Shown here in pieces: positions 5,144 to 7,628 of a stretch of DNA of 7,628 nucleotides; position 1 is the stretch's first letter; every line of letters starts with the position of its first letter. The position numbers were made by a program, and so were the translations under genes. Under the pieces are notes generated by a model. It was not told where the DNA came from. It did not search any database and saw only the letters and a list, made by a program, of their open reading frames with translations. Origin of the DNA: Desulfurococcales archaeon (lineage in GTDB: Archaea > Thermoproteota > Thermoprotei_A > Sulfolobales > NBVN01); contig JAGHCP010000084.1 of NCBI GenBank assembly GCA_021160415.1, positions 1 to 7,628 of the forward strand, written 5' to 3'.

Positions 5144-5768
5144 CTAATCGCCTCAGCAACTCAAGAAGTTGTGCCTGAACCGTAACGTCTAAGTTACTTG
5201 CTACCTCATCAGCTATCAACAGCTTAGGGGTGTTGCTTATCCCCATACTAATAACGGCTCTCTGCTTCTGACCCCCACTCAACTCGTGAGGGTAGTTCTT
5301 AATCCTCTTGTTAGGGTCAGGCATTAAGGTCTGCTTAAGCAGTTCCACTGCCTTCAGAATGCCTTCCTTCAGGGAACCCACCATGCCGTGATCGTACATG
5401 GTTTCGCTTATCTGATACCCGATTTGATAGAGAGGGTCTAAAGCGCTGGAAGGGTCCTGCACGATGTACGCAATCTCCTTCCCTCTTAACTCCCTTAACT
5501 CATCCTCACTCAGCCTCAGGATGTTCACAGGTCTACCTAACCCGTAATAGATGACCTCACCCTTCACTATCTTGCCTGGCTTAGGGATAGAGTTCGTGAT
5601 AGCCCTTGAAATCACGGTTTTCCCACAGCCTGTCTCCCCAACCATGCAGAACTTCTCACCTTTATACACCGTGAAGGTTACGCCGCTGATCGCCTTAACT
5701 ACGCCAGCGTATGTGTAGAAGTATATGTGGAGATCTTTGACCTCAAGTATTGGTTCCTTCGACCTCAT
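5106..5768 (-). CDS. dppD: DppD-type peptide ABC transporter ATPase, N-terminal fragment before frameshift
   Basis: ATP-binding subunit of a dipeptide/oligopeptide importer. Visible motifs are Walker A GETGCGKT (44-51), Q-loop YIVQDPSSALDPL (Gln104), signature ELSGGQKQR (162-170) and Walker B KLLIADE (182-188). The Walker B/D-loop region reads DEVASNLDVTVQAQ where most relatives have DEPTTALDVTVQAQ. After LLRRLVE (about residue 210) the frame gives unrelated residues and stops at 5106, while the normal continuation is in the frame shifted by +1. The H-loop and C-terminal domain are therefore missing from this product. ATG 5768 overlaps the dppC stop by 4 bases (ATGA) with GGAGGAGG just upstream. 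It is a pseudogene, a sequencing error, or a case of recoding; sequence alone cannot decide. Confidence 0.9.
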   Translation of the reverse strand: MRSKEPILEVKDLHIYFYTYAGVVKAISGVTFTVYKGEKFCMVGETGCGKTVISRAITNSIPKPGKIVKGEVIYYGLGRPVNILRLSEDELRELRGKEIAYIVQDPSSALDPLYQIGYQISETMYDHGMVGSLKEGILKAVELLKQTLMPDPNKRIKNYPHELSGGQKQRAVISMGISNTPKLLIADEVASNLDVTVQAQLLELLRRLVEKRPHPLLNHP

Positions 5769-6880
5769 TTCCTCCTCCCCTCCTTAGCCTTAAACTCGAT
5801 GCTCCTCCTCGTCCTAGGGTCTAAGATATCACGCAGCGAGTCGCCGAAGAGATTCCATCCGAGGACCGATATCAGGATAGCTAAGCCTGGGAAGACAACT
5901 AGCCACCACTTTCCCTGAACTAGATATTCAGAGCCGTGCTGGACTATGGCTCCCCAATCCGGGATCTTCATCATAGCACCTAAGATGAAGCTAAGCCCAG
6001 CCTCCGTCAGGATAACTCCTCCAATATCCAGCGTCATCATCACTAGTAGAGGGCCTAAGATATTTGGGAAGATATGGTGCAGGAGGATCACACGCGTTCT
6101 TAACCCCAGAGCCCTCGATGCTTCAACGTATATCTTATCTTTCTCCTCCAACACAAGCCCTCTAGCAACCCTTGCGTAGGCAGGCCACCAAACAACCCAC
6201 AGCGCCATCACTATGGAGAGTATGGGGGCAACGTTCACAGCGTCGTTCGGCTTAACAGCGAAGAGCTGTGAGACCACCCATGTGAGGTAAGGGTTATGCG
6301 CTATCCCATCAGCTAATCTCCCAGTTAACGCGCTGCTGAAAGCTAAGGCTAGGATGAGTCCCGGGAAGGCCAGGAAGATGTCCGTGAACCTCATGAGGAC
6401 CTCGTCAACTATCCCTCCGTAGTACCCTGCTATTAGACCCAGCAATATACCTACGACTATTCCTACAGGCAGGACAAGTACTGTCGACATTAAAGAAACC
6501 CTAGCTCCGTAAAGCAGCTCGCTGAAAAGGTCCCGTCCTAGGTCGTCCGTTCCTAGAATGGCGCCGCCTGTACCGGGAGGGGCTACGTAGTATTTCTCGT
6601 ACTGCTGAGTCGTAGCTATGAATGAGAAGTCGTAGGAGTGAGGCGCGAGGAGAGGTCCGACAATCCCCGTAACTATGAATAGGGAACCGAGAATGAGCCC
6701 TGCTAAGCCTATAGGGCTTCTATTTAGGGCGTAAAGCATTATCCTCCATTCATCAACCCTGTTCTTATTCTTCTTCAGCCAGTCCTTCCTGAACGCCGTA
6801 ATGAGCCTGACCAAGGCGGAGATTAAAGCGTCTGAGAACCTGTCGAGGAGTTTCTTTTCGTATGGAGTTGACGAGCCCAT
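5765..6880 (-). CDS. dppC: DppC-type peptide ABC transporter permease
   Basis: Inner-membrane permease of a dipeptide/oligopeptide importer, 371 residues. The OppC/DppC pattern is clear: an N-terminal helix with NRSPIGLAGLILGS (53-66) and LLAPHSYDF, the loop motif LGTDDLGRDLFSELLYGAR (109-127), several further helices, and the EAA loop that contacts the ATPase, YVEASRALGL (251-260) plus HHIFPNILGPL (268-278). The C-terminus GDSLRDILDPR is typical. The protein is longer than the usual 280-300 residues because of about 45 charged residues at the N-terminus and a loop near 187-217 facing outside. ATG 6880 overlaps the dppB stop (TGATG), with GGTGA 7 bases upstream (6892-6888). Peptide specificity is inferred from family; related systems import sugars or nickel. 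Confidence 0.95.
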   Translation of the reverse strand: MGSSTPYEKKLLDRFSDALISALVRLITAFRKDWLKKNKNRVDEWRIMLYALNRSPIGLAGLILGSLFIVTGIVGPLLAPHSYDFSFIATTQQYEKYYVAPPGTGGAILGTDDLGRDLFSELLYGARVSLMSTVLVLPVGIVVGILLGLIAGYYGGIVDEVLMRFTDIFLAFPGLILALAFSSALTGRLADGIAHNPYLTWVVSQLFAVKPNDAVNVAPILSIVMALWVVWWPAYARVARGLVLEEKDKIYVEASRALGLRTRVILLHHIFPNILGPLLVMMTLDIGGVILTEAGLSFILGAMMKIPDWGAIVQHGSEYLVQGKWWLVVFPGLAILISVLGWNLFGDSLRDILDPRTRRSIEFKAKEGRRK

Positions 6881-7628
6881 CAGAACCTCACCCTCGGATT
6901 AATTACTGCGTAGAGAATGTCCACGACTAAGTTGGTCGTGACGTATATGAAGCCTATGAGTAACGTACCGGCAATCAGCAACGGGAAGTCCATCATGAAT
7001 ATTGCTTGAACCATGGCTCTACCCATGCCGGGGATTCCGAAAACCGTTTCAGTGATGGGGGCACCACCTAGTAGCCAACCGAACTGTAAACCAAGCATGG
7101 TTACTACGGGCACTAATGCGTTTCTCAACGTATGGGTCAGTATCCTTAATCTCTTCAGCCCCCTCAACTTTGCGTAGTAGATGAAGTCGCTCGCCATGAC
7201 TTCTAAGTAGCTATTCCTTACCAGTCTGGCTATAACCCCTATCCCCCCGAACCCCAAAGTAAATCCAGGTAGGGTGAATCTAGCAACGTTGTCCCACACA
7301 CATCCCCAGTCACCTGAAAACGCCGCGTCTATTATGGGGACACCCGTGTACACCTGTTTCGGGTAGGGAATGCCGGCGATCGTTATCCACCCTAACACGT
7401 AGAAGAAGAAGTAGAGGAAGAGGTAACCGAGCCAGAAAGTCGGCACTGAAACCCCTATTAAGGCCCAAACCCTTACTAGGGCATCCACCCACGTATCCTT
7501 CTTTATCGCCGAAACTATGCCTAAGGGAATACCGATAACTATGATGAAGAAAAAAGCGAAGAGCGTTAGCTGCAAGGTGATCGGGAATCTGCCGAGCAAG
7601 TAAGACACGACATTATACCCATTCACGG
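6880..7628 (-). CDS. dppB: DppB-type peptide ABC transporter permease, 5' end off window
   Basis: Partner permease of DppC. The 248 visible residues (counting from 7626) hold the core binding-protein-dependent transport domain: helices from about residue 14, the GVSVPTFWLGYLF stretch (58-70), and the EAA loop DFIYYAKLRGL (147-157) with LTHTLRNALVPVVT (163-176), then ETVFGIPGMGR (193-203) and the C-terminus INPRVRF. DppB proteins normally have about 80-100 more residues at the front (first helix and a periplasmic loop), so the Met at 7626 is internal and the gene continues beyond base 7628. The stop overlaps dppC by one base. A substrate-binding protein gene would be expected further upstream, outside the window. 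Confidence 0.93.
   Translation of the reverse strand, partial: VNGYNVVSYLLGRFPITLQLTLFAFFFIIVIGIPLGIVSAIKKDTWVDALVRVWALIGVSVPTFWLGYLFLYFFFYVLGWITIAGIPYPKQVYTGVPIIDAAFSGDWGCVWDNVARFTLPGFTLGFGGIGVIARLVRNSYLEVMASDFIYYAKLRGLKRLRILTHTLRNALVPVVTMLGLQFGWLLGGAPITETVFGIPGMGRAMVQAIFMMDFPLLIAGTLLIGFIYVTTNLVVDILYAVINPRVRF

Noticed and set aside
7310..7492. Second minus-strand frame of 60 codons inside dppB
   Set aside because: It overlaps the permease in another frame, has low-complexity Leu/Arg runs and no family features.
7624..7626. ATG at 7626 as the true start of dppB
   Set aside because: The first helix and periplasmic loop of DppB would be missing and the frame runs to the window edge, so this Met is internal.
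1..7628. CRISPR arrays, tRNA/rRNA genes, insertion sequences
   Set aside because: No repeated spacer-repeat pattern, no cloverleaf or rRNA-like sequence, and no transposase or terminal inverted repeats were seen by reading; the window is almost fully coding.

Overview
The window looks like part of a hyperthermophilic, peptide-fermenting archaeon, probably of the Thermoproteota/TACK side. The evidence is strong GGAGGTGA/GGTGA ribosome-binding sites, many GTG and TTG starts, heavy AGG (Arg) and ATA (Ile) use, a TATA-box promoter, and an Mrp-linked membrane-bound hydrogenase of the Mbh type. This lineage call is inference; no rRNA or marker gene is present. Every convincing gene is on the minus strand, so transcription runs from high to low coordinates.

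Region 1 (7628 to 4778) is the tail of a dipeptide/oligopeptide ABC importer operon. It holds a 5'-truncated DppB-type permease, a complete DppC-type permease, and a DppD-type ATPase broken by a frameshift near 5106-5143. The N-terminal part carries Walker A, Q-loop, signature and Walker B. The C-terminal part, in another frame, carries the H-loop and the four-Cys oligopeptide-transporter tail. The usual second ATPase (DppF) does not follow.

Region 2 (4777 to 4569) is a 209-bp AT-rich intergenic stretch. It holds T-rich terminator-like runs behind the ABC operon, a 16-bp inverted repeat, a TATA box, a second short inverted repeat, the ribosome-binding site of the next operon, and a doubtful 30-codon Cys-rich reading frame.

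Region 3 (4568 to 1) is a tightly overlapping operon for an energy-converting group 4 [NiFe] hydrogenase joined to Mrp-type Na+/H+ antiporter subunits. The order is MbhJ (small subunit), MbhK (NuoC-like), MbhL (catalytic), MbhN (2x[4Fe-4S]), MbhB/MrpF, MbhC/MrpG, MbhD, a fused MbhE-MbhF/MrpB, and MbhG/MrpC, which runs off the window. Both CxxC pairs that bind NiFe are present, so this should be a real hydrogenase and not the Mbx/Mbs sulfur-reducing relative. Such complexes pass ferredoxin electrons through the MbhN and MbhJ clusters to the NiFe site, make H2, and store the energy as an ion gradient. The order differs from the classical Pyrococcus mbh operon: the catalytic module comes first, no NuoH/MbhM lies between L and N, and no MrpE/MbhA precedes MrpF. 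Missing parts may lie beyond base 1.

Together the genes suggest peptide uptake feeding ferredoxin-producing fermentation, with H2 evolution as the electron sink. That metabolic link is inferred from adjacency and known physiology.
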